In this document: one piece after another, positions 8,739-20,811 of the stretch
Position numbering within the stretch: the stretch's first letter is position 1
Layout: each line of letters starts with the position of its first letter
Position numbers and translations under genes: made by a program
Source: Caryophanales bacterium UBA1719
GTDB lineage: Bacteria; Bacillota_I; Bacilli_A; RFN20; CAG-826
DNA length: 64,000 nucleotides
Assembly (NCBI GenBank): GCA_002317145.1
Contig: DCIT01000003.1
Span: 24,495-88,494, forward strand
Direction: 5' to 3'
The notes under the pieces: model-generated
The model's database searches: none
Told to the model about the DNA's origin: nothing
The model's input: only the letters and a program-made list of their open reading frames with translations

Positions 8739-9707
8739 TTATTTGTTTTCGTCTTTCTTTTCTTCAACTGGTTTATCTTCTAAATCGTTTAATTTAGAGG
8801 CATCAACAATTGGAGTAGAAATAGAAGCGCTTGGTAAATCATCAATGGATTTATCTGCTTCTTGAACTTTGTTTTCTTCACGAACTTCTTTTGGTTGTTC
8901 ATTTAATGGTTTATCATCTTTTAAGATGTTAGCATCTTTATGTAATAAATCACTTAATGAAGAAGTGGTGGAGAAGTTTTCATCTCTTACTTCTCTAGGA
9001 CGTCTGTCGTGTGATCTATGACGATCTCTTCTACGACCATCTCCTAAGATTTCTTTATAGTAAATTCCTTCCGGAGAAGTTTGGAATGCGTGTTCTTCTT
9101 TTCCAACATATTTAATAACTACTGCACGTTTTTCGCCTTCGCCATAAGATTCAGTAGCAATATCATTAAAGTTAGTTAAGACTTGATGAATCATTCTTCT
9201 TTCATCGCTTGTCATTGGATCTAATTTAATGTCGATGTGTTGACGAGAAACTTCTTTTGCAGCGTGGCGTGCAATACCGATAATTTTTGAATATTTCTTA
9301 TCTTTATAGTCTCCGACATCTAATAAAATTCTATATCTTCTCTTGAAGTGATTTGAGATTGCTAAACGAACTAAATCGTTTAAAGCTCTTAAGGTTCTTC
9401 CGTTACGTCCAATTAAAATTGGATTACGTTCACTGTTAATGGTAATACGAATAATTCCTTCTTCATTAATTTGACTTGTAGTTTCAATATCTATACCAAT
9501 AGATTTAATTGCTTGTTTAAGATAGTTTGCACCATATTCATAAACGTCTTCTAATGTGTAGACATCAATTGTTGCGGATTTTCCTAAACCTAAGATTCCG
9601 TTCTTTTCTTCTTTGATAATGTAGTGAACTTGTTCTTTAGCAATATTAAGTTCTTTACTAGCATTTTCTACCGCTTCTTCGATAGTTTTTCCTTCAAATG
9701 TTTTCAT
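8739..9707 (-). CDS. khpB: RNA-binding protein KhpB/Jag (EloR)
   Basis: Jag/KhpB is an RNA-binding partner of KhpA that affects cell elongation and division in Firmicutes. It contains an N-terminal Jag_N domain (residues 1-52, FEGKTIEEAVENA), a KH domain (about 75-150, IGRNGRTLRALN) and an R3H domain (about 150-212, DERRMIHQVL). The last 100 residues are a low-complexity tail, first basic (RRRDRHRSHDRR) then acidic; I do not recognise it as part of the core family. It overlaps the yidC stop by four bases, the common yidC-jag arrangement. Confidence 0.93.
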   Translation of the reverse strand: MKTFEGKTIEEAVENASKELNIAKEQVHYIIKEEKNGILGLGKSATIDVYTLEDVYEYGANYLKQAIKSIGIDIETTSQINEEGIIRITINSERNPILIGRNGRTLRALNDLVRLAISNHFKRRYRILLDVGDYKDKKYSKIIGIARHAAKEVSRQHIDIKLDPMTSDERRMIHQVLTNFNDIATESYGEGEKRAVVIKYVGKEEHAFQTSPEGIYYKEILGDGRRRDRHRSHDRRPREVRDENFSTTSSLSDLLHKDANILKDDKPLNEQPKEVREENKVQEADKSIDDLPSASISTPIVDASKLNDLEDKPVEEKKDENK

Positions 9708-11329
9708 ATATTACTTTGCTCCTTTTTCTTAAATATTTTGTTCCAAGTTGCTTTGACCCATCTTCCGAATCTCTTGAATTGTCCAGTCATTGCAAGTTGT
9801 AAAACAACAGTTTGAATAATAGAGAATAACGCGCCAGCTAACCAATAAACTCCCATACCTGCAGGTAATGTGAAGCCCATGATAATAATCATTGCTAACA
9901 TGATATATCCAAACCATTTCATTTGTTTTTGTGATTTAGATTGTGCTGGATTTGCTGTTAATTTAGGCAATTTCTTTTCTCTAGCTTTTTGCATCCATTG
10001 CGGTAATTTCATAGAAACGAATTGAGCAATAGACATGATAATAATTAATGTAAATGCAGTCCAACATCCGTTTGTATTTCCTTGCCAACCTTGTGGGAAT
10101 TTTAGTAATGTATTCCAAATAGATTCACTTAAATAGAGGTTCATAACTTGATCGGTTGCAAGAGATGCTGATCCTTGCATAGCGCCCCAAACACCGATAA
10201 ATAATGGGAATTGAACAATCAAGACAACAAGAGTTCCTAGAGGATTAATCTTGTTTTTCTTATATAACGCCATTTGCTCTTGAGAGAGTCTTTGCTTTTG
10301 TGCAGCATTCGTATTTGCATTAGGATATTTAGCTTGAATCTTATTTAATTCAGGTTGTAACATTTGCATCTTTTGTTGTCCGATAGTGGACTTTAAAGAT
10401 ACAAGTAACAAGAATGTTCTAACGATAAATGTTACTAATAGAATTGATGCTAATTGCCCCCAACCATTCATGCCAAAACTATGAGAGAACGTCTCAGTTA
10501 ACCAGGCAATTGGGAATACGATTAATCCTGAAATTAATCCTTTACCCCATGCTTCTCCCCATGTCTTTTGAGTCATTGAAATTTTGCTGTGGTTCCAACC
10601 GTAGTTACCATATAATCCATCTTTTGTAATACTTATACACGAACGAATATTGTTAACTTTTTGTTTTAAGAATGTTTGATAAGCAGAGGTGAATCCAGTG
10701 TTAGGACATTGATCAACACGTAGTCCTCCATAAGCTGTCCCGCTTATACATTCGTTTTTAATTTGAGTTGTCCAAGATTCAATTTTTGTGAATGAACTTT
10801 GATTTTTATCTTTGGTGTTATAACCGCCATTGAATTTAACTTGTCCGCCGTGTTGATATAAAGCATCCCTAACATCGGCAGCAGTGCAATCGTTTATATT
10901 CTTATTTTCTTTTTCTAAGCATTCACTCATAACTTTTTGATCTAGAGCAAACCAGAATCTTGTATCAGGTACTTTAATTCCACTTGCAATACACGCATAG
11001 GTTAAACTCTCTTTATCAGAATCAACAAATAATTTAGCAACATGCTTGGTTCCATCATTATTATCGGTTAAAAAATCATTATTTAAATCTTGCCAATAAT
11101 AAATTGTTTCTTTGCTTGTTACAATTTTATTTTTTAGATTTTCATTTGTTTGTTGATTGTATCCTGCATCAGGATTATTCGAATATCTGGTTGTTCCCAT
11201 GTCATAGGTAAAATAAATATTCGCTTGATCTTGTGTAGATGCGAAGTTAGCAGTGCAGCTTGCAAGTAAAACAACTCCTAAACCTAAGGCAGTGAATAGA
11301 GTGATTTTATTTATTGTTTTCTTTTTCAT
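9704..11329 (-). CDS. yidC: Membrane protein insertase YidC with large N-terminal extracytoplasmic insertion
   Basis: YidC inserts and folds membrane proteins. The N-terminus is a lipoprotein signal with lipobox LLASC (Cys about residue 25). The C-terminal 280 residues hold the conserved core of five helices, including the helix FIVRTFLLLVSL with the functional arginine and the cytoplasmic coiled hairpin QKMQMLQPELNKIQ. The protein has 541 residues, about twice the usual Gram-positive length, because some 230 residues lie between the lipobox and the core. That segment is rich in Lys, Asn and Thr, has about six cysteines, and does not look like the Gram-negative P1 domain to me. It overlaps rnpA by 23 bases. 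Confidence 0.93.
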   Translation of the reverse strand: MKKKTINKITLFTALGLGVVLLASCTANFASTQDQANIYFTYDMGTTRYSNNPDAGYNQQTNENLKNKIVTSKETIYYWQDLNNDFLTDNNDGTKHVAKLFVDSDKESLTYACIASGIKVPDTRFWFALDQKVMSECLEKENKNINDCTAADVRDALYQHGGQVKFNGGYNTKDKNQSSFTKIESWTTQIKNECISGTAYGGLRVDQCPNTGFTSAYQTFLKQKVNNIRSCISITKDGLYGNYGWNHSKISMTQKTWGEAWGKGLISGLIVFPIAWLTETFSHSFGMNGWGQLASILLVTFIVRTFLLLVSLKSTIGQQKMQMLQPELNKIQAKYPNANTNAAQKQRLSQEQMALYKKNKINPLGTLVVLIVQFPLFIGVWGAMQGSASLATDQVMNLYLSESIWNTLLKFPQGWQGNTNGCWTAFTLIIIMSIAQFVSMKLPQWMQKAREKKLPKLTANPAQSKSQKQMKWFGYIMLAMIIIMGFTLPAGMGVYWLAGALFSIIQTVVLQLAMTGQFKRFGRWVKATWNKIFKKKEQSNI

Positions 11330-11648
11330 TGTTATTTCCTAATAATTTTTTTAATGAATCATAGTTTTGTTTGTAAGAATTTTTCTTAAATCCGTCTCTT
11401 ACAATAATTATTAAATCAATATTCTTTTTAAAATTTATGATTTCATTAAGTATCGATTTAATCTGTCTTTTTATTCTATTTCTAATAACGGCATTTCCGA
11501 TTTTAGATGAGACACTTATTCCAATTCTAGTATGATCTAAATTATTTTTATCATAGTAGATTACATATTCATTATTTTTAATAACTTTATGTTTAGAAAT
11601 AATTTGTTTAAATTCTAGATTCTTACGAATTCTATTGATTCTTTTCAT
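11307..11648 (-). CDS. rnpA: Ribonuclease P protein component
   Basis: RnpA is the protein cofactor of RNase P, which matures tRNA 5' ends. The 113-aa protein is basic and has the RNR signature GNAVIRNRIKRQIKS and the N-terminal KRINRIRKNLEFKQI. The frame extends 33 bases upstream into rpmH, but I choose the ATG at 11648 because it follows the rpmH stop by one base and gives the standard N-terminus. Its 3' end overlaps yidC by 23 bases. The order rpmH-rnpA-yidC-jag is the canonical left side of a bacterial origin. Confidence 0.95.
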   Translation of the reverse strand: MKRINRIRKNLEFKQIISKHKVIKNNEYVIYYDKNNLDHTRIGISVSSKIGNAVIRNRIKRQIKSILNEIINFKKNIDLIIIVRDGFKKNSYKQNYDSLKKLLGNNNEKENNK

Positions 11649-11649
11649 C

Positions 11650-11790
11650 TTATGCAGATAAGACCTTGCGACCTTTTGCACGTCTTCTTTTTAAGACCTT
11701 GCGACCATTCTTTGTAGCCATTCTGTTACGAAATCCATGGACGTTCTTGTGCTTTCTTTTGCTTGGTTGATATGTTCTGTGACTAGCCAT
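11650..11790 (-). CDS. rpmH: Large ribosomal subunit protein bL34
   Basis: This 46-codon gene encodes L34, a very basic protein of the large ribosomal subunit. The sequence begins [16 protein letters not shown] and contains the invariant [16 protein letters not shown]; the C-terminus is AKGRKVLSA. The ATG at 11790 is preceded by a strong AGGAG. It is the first gene of the leftward operon and its promoter lies immediately upstream, facing away from dnaA. Confidence 0.97.
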   Translation of the reverse strand: MASHRTYQPSKRKHKNVHGFRNRMATKNGRKVLKRRRAKGRKVLSA

Positions 11791-11814
11791 ATACGTCTCC
11801 TTTCAAGTGATAAG

Positions 11815-11843
11815 ATTATATTAAATTAATATAACATTTGCAA
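11815..11843 (-). promoter_or_regulatory. rpmH promoter
   Basis: On the minus strand TTGCAA (11838-11843) and TATAAT (11815-11820) are separated by 17 bases, a near-consensus sigma-A promoter, about 25 bases before the rpmH ATG. Confidence 0.8.
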
Positions 11844-11925
11844 ATTAAAGATTTAATATTTATTAAATTTTTATATTTTTATACACTTTTTGTTACTGTG
11901 TTTTTAAATTTTTAACTACATTTTT

Positions 11926-12149
11926 TTATCCACTTGCTGTGTTAATTGATGTTTTTAAAAATGTGGAGATAACGCTTACACATTCGATAATACCTATATA
12001 ATTCGGTGGTGGATAAAAATTTATTTTGTGGATATTGTTGAAAATTCAAAATGTTGATAATAAATCCACAAGTTTTCCACAGTGGATAACTTTATTTTTA
12101 TTAAATTTCTTCTATTTTTATATGTTTTTTTATATAAAATTGTGGAAAA
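11926..12149. other. oriC: oriC: DnaA-box cluster upstream of dnaA
   Basis: The 421-base rpmH-dnaA gap has no gene and is very AT rich. It holds at least seven 9-mers one mismatch from the DnaA box TTATCCACA or its complement: 11926-11934, 12008-12016, 12027-12035, 12052-12060, 12073-12081, 12081-12089 and 12141-12149. The pair at 12073-12089 is an inverted, one-base-overlapping dimer. Gene direction switches here (rpmH operon left, dnaA right), as expected at a bidirectional origin. A second cluster lies after dnaA, so the origin looks bipartite like that of Bacillus subtilis. Confidence 0.9.
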
Positions 12150-12168
12150 TTTAAAATTTATGAAAAAA

Positions 12169-12200
12169 TTGCTATTTATTTTTGTGGATTGTTATATAAT
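12169..12200 (+). promoter_or_regulatory. Candidate dnaA promoter
   Basis: TATAAT at 12195-12200 ends 11 bases before the dnaA ATG. The -35 is poor: TTGCTA at 12169-12174 is 20 bases away. No Shine-Dalgarno site fits between the -10 and the ATG, so the transcript would have a leader of about five bases. Confidence 0.5.
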
Positions 12201-12211
12201 CATTCTCACTT

Positions 12212-13570
12212 ATGCAACAAGAGATAAAAGAATTTAATTCATTGTGGGATAGAATACTAGCGCAATTAAAAACCCGCATCAACGATGATCGAATATTTGA
12301 TAGTTTCTTGAGCGATTCGCGCATACATAATATAAATAATAATGTAATACAAATTGTTGTTAATACTAAATTAGCTCAACAAGTTTTATCAACCGTTTAT
12401 GTTCACCAAATCGCGCAAACTGTCGAGGAAATTTTACAAAGTAATTATTCTGTATCATTTATTACTAAAGACGAATCTAAACAAGATTTAAAAGTAGAAA
12501 CTCCAATAATTTCATTGTTCTCAGATTCACATTTAAGAAGTGATATGACATTTGATAATTTTATTGTTGGTGATTCAAATAAAGAAGCTTTCCAAGCTGC
12601 AACATTAGTCGCAAACGATAAAATAAGTTTATCCAATTTAAATCCATTATTTTTATATTCAAATTCTGGTTTAGGTAAAACTCATTTATTAAACGCAATA
12701 GGAAATAGAATTAGAGGATTTAATCCGAATAAACGCATTTTATACACAACCGCAGAAGAGTTTTTTAATGAATATATTCACGTTATTAAAGGTGAAAGAT
12801 ATGAACAACAATTAATGGATTATTTTAAAAATATTGATGTTTTATTAATTGATGATATTCAATTCTTTGCAGGTAAAAAAGGATGCCAAGAATTATTTTT
12901 TACAATCTTCTCAACTTTAATAAATAATAATAGACAAGTTGTAATTACTTCTGATAAACATCCTAATGAATTAAAAGGTTTAGAAAGTCGCTTAGTATCG
13001 CGTTTTGCGGGTGGTTTACCAGTTTCGATTAATCCACCAGATATTAATACTTCTATTGAAATTAGTAAGTTATATATTAAAGCTTCTGGAATGGATATTA
13101 ATAGAATTGATGAAAGTGTTTTTGTTTTCTTTGCAGAGAAATTTTCATCTAATATTCGTGAGCTTAGAGGAGCGATAAATAAATTATTATTCTACACAAT
13201 TAACATCGCTCAAATTGATCGAATAACTCTAAGTAATGCGATGGAAGCAGTATCTGATTTCTTAAAAGCAAATGAGAGTAATAAAAAATTAAGTGAAGTA
13301 AAAATTATTGATGTTGTTTCTAATTATTATTCATTAACTCCAACTCAATTAACTGGAAATATTAGAACGAGTCAAATTGCATTAGCTAGACATATTGCAA
13401 TGTATTTAATGAGAAATTTATTAGATGATTCATTTGATAAAATTGGTTCTGCTTTTGGTGGTAAGGATCATTCCACTGTTATGAGTGCGTGTAAAAATGT
13501 GGAAAAAGGGTTAAAAATTAATCCAACTTTACAAACAGTAATTAATGAATTAAAAGAGAAATTAAAATAA
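12212..13570 (+). CDS. dnaA: Chromosomal replication initiator protein
   Basis: DnaA binds the origin boxes and opens the duplex. The 452-aa protein has domain I (1-85), a short linker, an AAA+ domain (about 110-330) with Walker A NSGLGKTHLL and Walker B VLLIDDIQFF, and the DNA-binding domain IV with the signature GGKDHSTVMSACKNV. The position between two DnaA-box clusters fits autoregulation. The ATG has no Shine-Dalgarno sequence and a -10 box lies just 11 bases upstream. Confidence 0.98.
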   Translation: MQQEIKEFNSLWDRILAQLKTRINDDRIFDSFLSDSRIHNINNNVIQIVVNTKLAQQVLSTVYVHQIAQTVEEILQSNYSVSFITKDESKQDLKVETPIISLFSDSHLRSDMTFDNFIVGDSNKEAFQAATLVANDKISLSNLNPLFLYSNSGLGKTHLLNAIGNRIRGFNPNKRILYTTAEEFFNEYIHVIKGERYEQQLMDYFKNIDVLLIDDIQFFAGKKGCQELFFTIFSTLINNNRQVVITSDKHPNELKGLESRLVSRFAGGLPVSINPPDINTSIEISKLYIKASGMDINRIDESVFVFFAEKFSSNIRELRGAINKLLFYTINIAQIDRITLSNAMEAVSDFLKANESNKKLSEVKIIDVVSNYYSLTPTQLTGNIRTSQIALARHIAMYLMRNLLDDSFDKIGSAFGGKDHSTVMSACKNVEKGLKINPTLQTVINELKEKLK

Positions 13571-13611
13571 TCTTTATTAGAATAATAAAAAACTTTTATA
13601 TAAAAGAATTG

Positions 13612-13620
13612 TGATATAAT
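13612..13620 (+). promoter_or_regulatory. dnaN promoter, extended -10
   Basis: TGATATAAT at 13612-13620 is an extended -10 motif. A perfect 14-bp AT palindrome (CTTTTATATAAAAG, 13593-13606) lies over the -35 position, resembling the palindromes before gdpP and the 38-aa gene. DnaA boxes follow inside the 89-base leader. Confidence 0.6.
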
Positions 13621-13641
13621 TACTCTGGTAAAAAATAAGGG

Positions 13642-13674
13642 TTATCCACAAATCCACAAAACTTATTATTATTG
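13642..13674 (+). other. oriC second cluster: DnaA boxes and DnaA-trio-like run
   Basis: A perfect DnaA box TTATCCACA at 13642-13650 is followed by AAATCCACA at 13650-13658 (two mismatches) and, four bases later, by CTTATTATTATTG (13662-13674). Read 3' to 5' on the other strand that run is a series of AAT triplets, the pattern of the DnaA-trio that follows DnaA boxes in the basal unwinding element of B. subtilis. This is the likeliest place for strand opening. Confidence 0.6.
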
Positions 13675-13709
13675 TTAAAATTAAGACTTAAAAAGGAGAA
13701 TATATAATT

Positions 13710-14825
13710 ATGAGATTTACAATTATTAAAGATGAATTTCTAAAAGCATTAAATGTTGTTAGTAGACCAGTTCCTGTTAAATCATTTGTTGCTAGTTTAG
13801 TTTTTATTAAATTAACATTAGATGAACAAGGATTAACTTTAATAGGTAGTAATGAAACAATTGCTATTTCTACTACAATTCCTCATAAAATTAATGATAA
13901 AGAAATAATTCGTAATTCTCGTAATGGTGCAGTTTTAATTCAAGGTAAATATTTAACTGAAATTGTTCGTAAATTATCAGGTAAAGAATTAACTTTAGAT
14001 GTAGTTGATAATTCAGTAGTTGAAATTACTGATGAAAAATCTTCGTTCCAATTAAATAGTGCACAAGCAGAAGAATATCCTGAATATGATTTTAATGAAG
14101 ATGGTGTTGAATTTAATATTTATTCAAAAGATCTTCAAAGTTTAATTGAACAAGTTTCTTTCGCTGCTGCAACAAAAGAAAATAGACCAATGTTAACAGC
14201 GGTAAATATTACAGGTGAAAATAACCAAATTACCGCAATAGCGCTTGATTCTGCAAGATATGCAAGAAAAACTGTTACTATCGAAAACACTGTTAATTTT
14301 GTTGTAAATATTCCAGCTAAAACTATTAACGATATTATTAGAATGTTTGAAGATAATATTTCAATTAATGTTGTAGTTAATGAAAGAAAAATATTCTTTA
14401 AATTTGAAAATACAATTATTTCATCAAATTTATTAAATGGTGAATATCCAAATGTTAAAACCATTGTTCCAAAATCTTTTAATTACTTCTTAGAAGTCAA
14501 CGCACAAGAGTTTTTAGCGGCTATTGACCGTGTATCCTTACTCTCTAATGAAAAGAGCGCTGTAAAGCTTATTATGAGCAATAATGAAGTAGAAGTCTTA
14601 TCTACTTCTAGTGAAATAGGATCTGCAAATGAAAAAATCCCTAATTTCCAATTCACAGGTGATCGTTTAGAGATTTTATTTAATAGTAGTTATGTAATTG
14701 ATGCTATTAAAGCTTTAAAGTGTGATGATATCGTTTTACAATTCATTGCTGAGATGAAACCTTTTGTTATTAAAAACGCAAAAGATGATAATATAACTCA
14801 GCTAATTACTCCAGTAAGAGCATAA
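13710..14825 (+). CDS. dnaN: DNA polymerase III beta subunit (sliding clamp)
   Basis: DnaN is the ring-shaped processivity clamp of the replicative polymerase. The 371-aa length and three similar domains are typical: MRFTIIKDEFLKALNVVSRP at the start, RPMLTAVNI in domain two, and the C-terminal MKPFVIKNAKDDNITQLITPVR. A clear AAAGGAGA lies about 10 bases before the ATG. It has its own promoter between dnaA and dnaN and ends in a hairpin terminator that overlaps its stop codon, so it appears to be a single-gene unit. Confidence 0.98.
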   Translation: MRFTIIKDEFLKALNVVSRPVPVKSFVASLVFIKLTLDEQGLTLIGSNETIAISTTIPHKINDKEIIRNSRNGAVLIQGKYLTEIVRKLSGKELTLDVVDNSVVEITDEKSSFQLNSAQAEEYPEYDFNEDGVEFNIYSKDLQSLIEQVSFAAATKENRPMLTAVNITGENNQITAIALDSARYARKTVTIENTVNFVVNIPAKTINDIIRMFEDNISINVVVNERKIFFKFENTIISSNLLNGEYPNVKTIVPKSFNYFLEVNAQEFLAAIDRVSLLSNEKSAVKLIMSNNEVEVLSTSSEIGSANEKIPNFQFTGDRLEILFNSSYVIDAIKALKCDDIVLQFIAEMKPFVIKNAKDDNITQLITPVRA

Positions 14826-14847
14826 GGGAATATATATTCCCTTTTTT
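14824..14847 (+). terminator. dnaN terminator
   Basis: A 7-bp stem AAGGGAA/TTCCCTT with a 6-nt loop is followed by six T residues. The stem begins inside the dnaN stop codon. Confidence 0.88.
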
Positions 14848-14859
14848 ATTTTAAAGGTG

Positions 14860-14877
14860 TATAATTTTATACGGAGA
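14860..14877 (+). promoter_or_regulatory. Promoter and RBS for the yaaA-recF-gyrB-gyrA unit
   Basis: TATAAT at 14860-14865 is followed by the Shine-Dalgarno sequence CGGAGA at 14872-14877, 7 bases before the ATG. It probably drives yaaA, recF, gyrB and gyrA, which overlap or nearly abut. Confidence 0.6.
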
Positions 14878-14884
14878 TTTTTTT

Positions 14885-15102
14885 ATGAATAAAAAAACCC
14901 AAGAAATCACTCTTAAGACTGAATTCATAACTTTAGGGCAATTAATCAAATTATTAAAGATTGTTTCTACAGGTGGAGAAGTTAAAGGATTTCTTGCTTC
15001 TAACACTATTCTAGTTAATAAAATTAACGAGAATAGAAGAGGTAGAAAATTATATAAGAATGATGTAATTGAGGTTAATGGAGACGAAATCTTGCTTAAA
15101 TA

Positions 15103-15103
<1 letters not shown>
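14885..15103 (+). CDS. yaaA: S4-domain RNA-binding protein YaaA
   Basis: This 72-aa protein is the small S4-like RNA-binding protein found between dnaN and recF in Firmicutes. The S4 core is visible as FITLGQLIKLLKIVSTGGEVK followed by NRRGRKLYKNDVIEV. Its role is poorly known; it has been linked to ribosome assembly or replication by position only. Its stop shares one base with the recF ATG (TAATG), giving translational coupling. Confidence 0.9.
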
Positions 15104-18197
<3,094 letters not shown>

Positions 18198-18207
18198 GGA
18201 GAAGGGT

Positions 18208-20787
18208 ATGGCTGAAGAAAATAAAAAAATAGAAAAGCCTGAAACTGAAGCTGAAGCTGGAATCGTTCCAGGTCTTCAAGATGTTGATATTTCTGAACAA
18301 GTCCAAAGCGCATTCTTAGACTATGCAATGAGCGTTATCGTCGCTCGTGCAATTCCAGATGTTCGAGATGGTATGAAACCTGTTCATCGTCGTATTATTT
18401 ATTCGATGTATGAATCTGGCACAACACCAGATAAACCTCATAAAAAATGTGCACGTATCGTTGGTGATGTTATGGGTAAATATCACCCACATGGTGACGC
18501 AGCAATTTATGGTGCAGTCGTTAGATTAGCACAACCATTCGCAATGAGAAATACTCTAGTTGATGGTCATGGTAACTTTGGTAGTATCGATGGTGATGAA
18601 CCTGCAGCTTATCGTTATACAGAAGCTAGATTAGAAAAACTCGCATTACAATTAGTTAAAGATATTGATTGTGATGTTGTTGACTTCATGGATAACTATG
18701 ATGGTGTTGATAGAGAACCTACAGTATTGCCATCAAGATTCCCTAACTTATTAGTTAATGGTAGTAGTGGTATCGCTGTTGGTATGGCGACAAACATTCC
18801 TACTCATAACTTAGGTGAAGCAATTGATGCAACTATTGCTGTTGCGAAAAATCCAGAATTAACAGCATTAGATATTATGAATATTATGCCTGGCCCTGAC
18901 TTCCCAACTGGTGGAATTATTTTAGGTAGACAAGGTATTAAAGAAGCTTATGAAACTGGTAGTGGATCAATTGTTATTCGTTCTAAATGTCAAGTTGAAG
19001 AAGATGAAAAATCTGGCAAGAAGAGAATCATAATTGAAGAAGTTCCTTACGGAGTTAATAAGGCTAGATTAATAGAAAATATCGCAACTTTAGTTAAAGA
19101 TAAAATAGTTGAAGGTATTACAAATATTCGTGATGAATCTAACAAAGAAGGTATTCGTGTTGTTATTGATGTAAGACATGATTGCATCCCTGAAGTTATC
19201 CTTAATCACTTATATAAATTAACTCAATTACAAACTTCATTTGGTATCATTTTCCTTTGCTTAGAAAATGGCGCGCCAAAGATCTTACCTGTTACAACAA
19301 TTTTAAAAGATTATCTCGAACATCAAATTGATGTAATTTCGCGTAGAACTAAATTCTTATTGAAGAAAGATGAAGATCGTAAACATATCGTTCAAGGTTT
19401 ATTAAAAGCAATTGATAAAATTGATGATATTGTTGAAGACATTAAGAAGAGTGCAACTCCTGAAATTGCTTCTCAAACCTTAATGAATAAATATGGTTTA
19501 AGTGAACCTCAAACTCAAGCAATCTTAGCGATGACATTATCTAGATTAACAGGTTTAGCTAAGAAGAAACTTGATGATGAATTAGCGGAACTTGAAGAAC
19601 ACATTAAGAACTATAATCACATCCTTGAATCTCGTGCGAACGAAATTGAAGTTGTTATTAAAGAACTTGAAGAAGTCAAAGCAAAATTCGCTGACGAAAG
19701 AAGAACAACAATCTCTGATTCTTTAGGAGATATCGATGATGAATCATTAATTCCACAACAAGACATTGTTGTTGTCATTACTCAAAACGGTTACGTTAAG
19801 AGAATGACCGCGAACACCTTTAGAACACAAAATAGAGGTGGTAGAGGAATTAAAGGCGCCACTGTTGGAGATACTGATTTAATTAAATTATTACTCCATA
19901 CAAACACTCATACTGATTTATTATTCTTCTCTAATAAAGGTAAGGTATATCGCTTAAGAGGATATAAAGTACCAGAAGGTGGAAGAATATCAAAAGGTAT
20001 TCCAGTTCAAAACTTACTCAACCTTGAGAAAGAAGAAAAAATTATGTCAATTATTGACTTAGAGGATTCATTAGGTAATACCGGATTCTTAACATTCTTC
20101 ACACGTAATGGTTTAGTTAAACGTACACCAATTGAAGAATATTTATCCATTAGACAAAATGGTAAGATCGCTATCGGATTAAGAGAAGGCGATAGCTTAC
20201 TTGATGTTAAACATACTAATGGTGAATGTATCTTATCTATGTCATCTGCAAAAGGTAAGATGGTCTCATTCCCAGAAGCTACTGCTAGAGCCATGGGTAG
20301 AACCGCTACTGGTGTTAGAGGCATGAATGCTAACGGAACATTTGTGGTCTCTGCTTCTACTTCCTTAGAAGGTAATATCATTTTAGCGATAACTCAAAAT
20401 GGTTATGGCAAGATGACAGAAGCTGCTGAATATCGTCAAACTAACCGTGGTACAAAAGGTGTCTTAACACTTAACACTACTCAAAAGAATGGTCGATTAA
20501 TTGCCACAAAAGCAATTAAAGGTGATGAAGACTTAATGGTTATCACTACTGGTGGAATTGTCATTAGAATTCCAATTAATCAAATTAAATTAAGTGGTCG
20601 TAACACTCAAGGCGTTCGTGTCATTCGCTTAGATGAAGGACAAAAAGTTTCTTCTTTAACAATTCTCCCACATGAATTAAATGATGATAGTGCACCTGTC
20701 GAAGGTGAAGAAGTAACTGAAGAAGTTGCTGAAGAACCTACTGAAGAAAAAGAAGAAAAGGTTGTTTCACCAGACGAAATTGAATAA
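18208..20787 (+). CDS. gyrA: DNA gyrase subunit A
   Basis: GyrA cuts and rejoins DNA. The breakage domain has YAMSVIVARAIPDVRDGMK and the catalytic tyrosine in AAYRYTEARL. The beta-pinwheel C-terminal domain carries the GyrA box QNRGGRG, which distinguishes it from ParC, and the protein ends in an acidic tail. In the quinolone region the sequence is HPHGDAAIYGAVVRLAQPF: the residues aligned with E. coli Ser83 and Asp87 are Ala and Gly. A strong AAGGAGAAGG lies before the ATG, 10 bases after gyrB. Confidence 0.98.
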   Translation: MAEENKKIEKPETEAEAGIVPGLQDVDISEQVQSAFLDYAMSVIVARAIPDVRDGMKPVHRRIIYSMYESGTTPDKPHKKCARIVGDVMGKYHPHGDAAIYGAVVRLAQPFAMRNTLVDGHGNFGSIDGDEPAAYRYTEARLEKLALQLVKDIDCDVVDFMDNYDGVDREPTVLPSRFPNLLVNGSSGIAVGMATNIPTHNLGEAIDATIAVAKNPELTALDIMNIMPGPDFPTGGIILGRQGIKEAYETGSGSIVIRSKCQVEEDEKSGKKRIIIEEVPYGVNKARLIENIATLVKDKIVEGITNIRDESNKEGIRVVIDVRHDCIPEVILNHLYKLTQLQTSFGIIFLCLENGAPKILPVTTILKDYLEHQIDVISRRTKFLLKKDEDRKHIVQGLLKAIDKIDDIVEDIKKSATPEIASQTLMNKYGLSEPQTQAILAMTLSRLTGLAKKKLDDELAELEEHIKNYNHILESRANEIEVVIKELEEVKAKFADERRTTISDSLGDIDDESLIPQQDIVVVITQNGYVKRMTANTFRTQNRGGRGIKGATVGDTDLIKLLLHTNTHTDLLFFSNKGKVYRLRGYKVPEGGRISKGIPVQNLLNLEKEEKIMSIIDLEDSLGNTGFLTFFTRNGLVKRTPIEEYLSIRQNGKIAIGLREGDSLLDVKHTNGECILSMSSAKGKMVSFPEATARAMGRTATGVRGMNANGTFVVSASTSLEGNIILAITQNGYGKMTEAAEYRQTNRGTKGVLTLNTTQKNGRLIATKAIKGDEDLMVITTGGIVIRIPINQIKLSGRNTQGVRVIRLDEGQKVSSLTILPHELNDDSAPVEGEEVTEEVAEEPTEEKEEKVVSPDEIE

Positions 20788-20811
20788 TAAATTGTCTAGA
20801 GGATTTTAAAC

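Noticed and set aside
14135..14464. 109-codon minus-strand open frame inside dnaN
   Set aside because: Shadow of dnaN in an AT-rich genome; no ribosome site or recognisable product. The same applies to other open frames opposite gyrA, the P-type ATPase and the M50-like gene.
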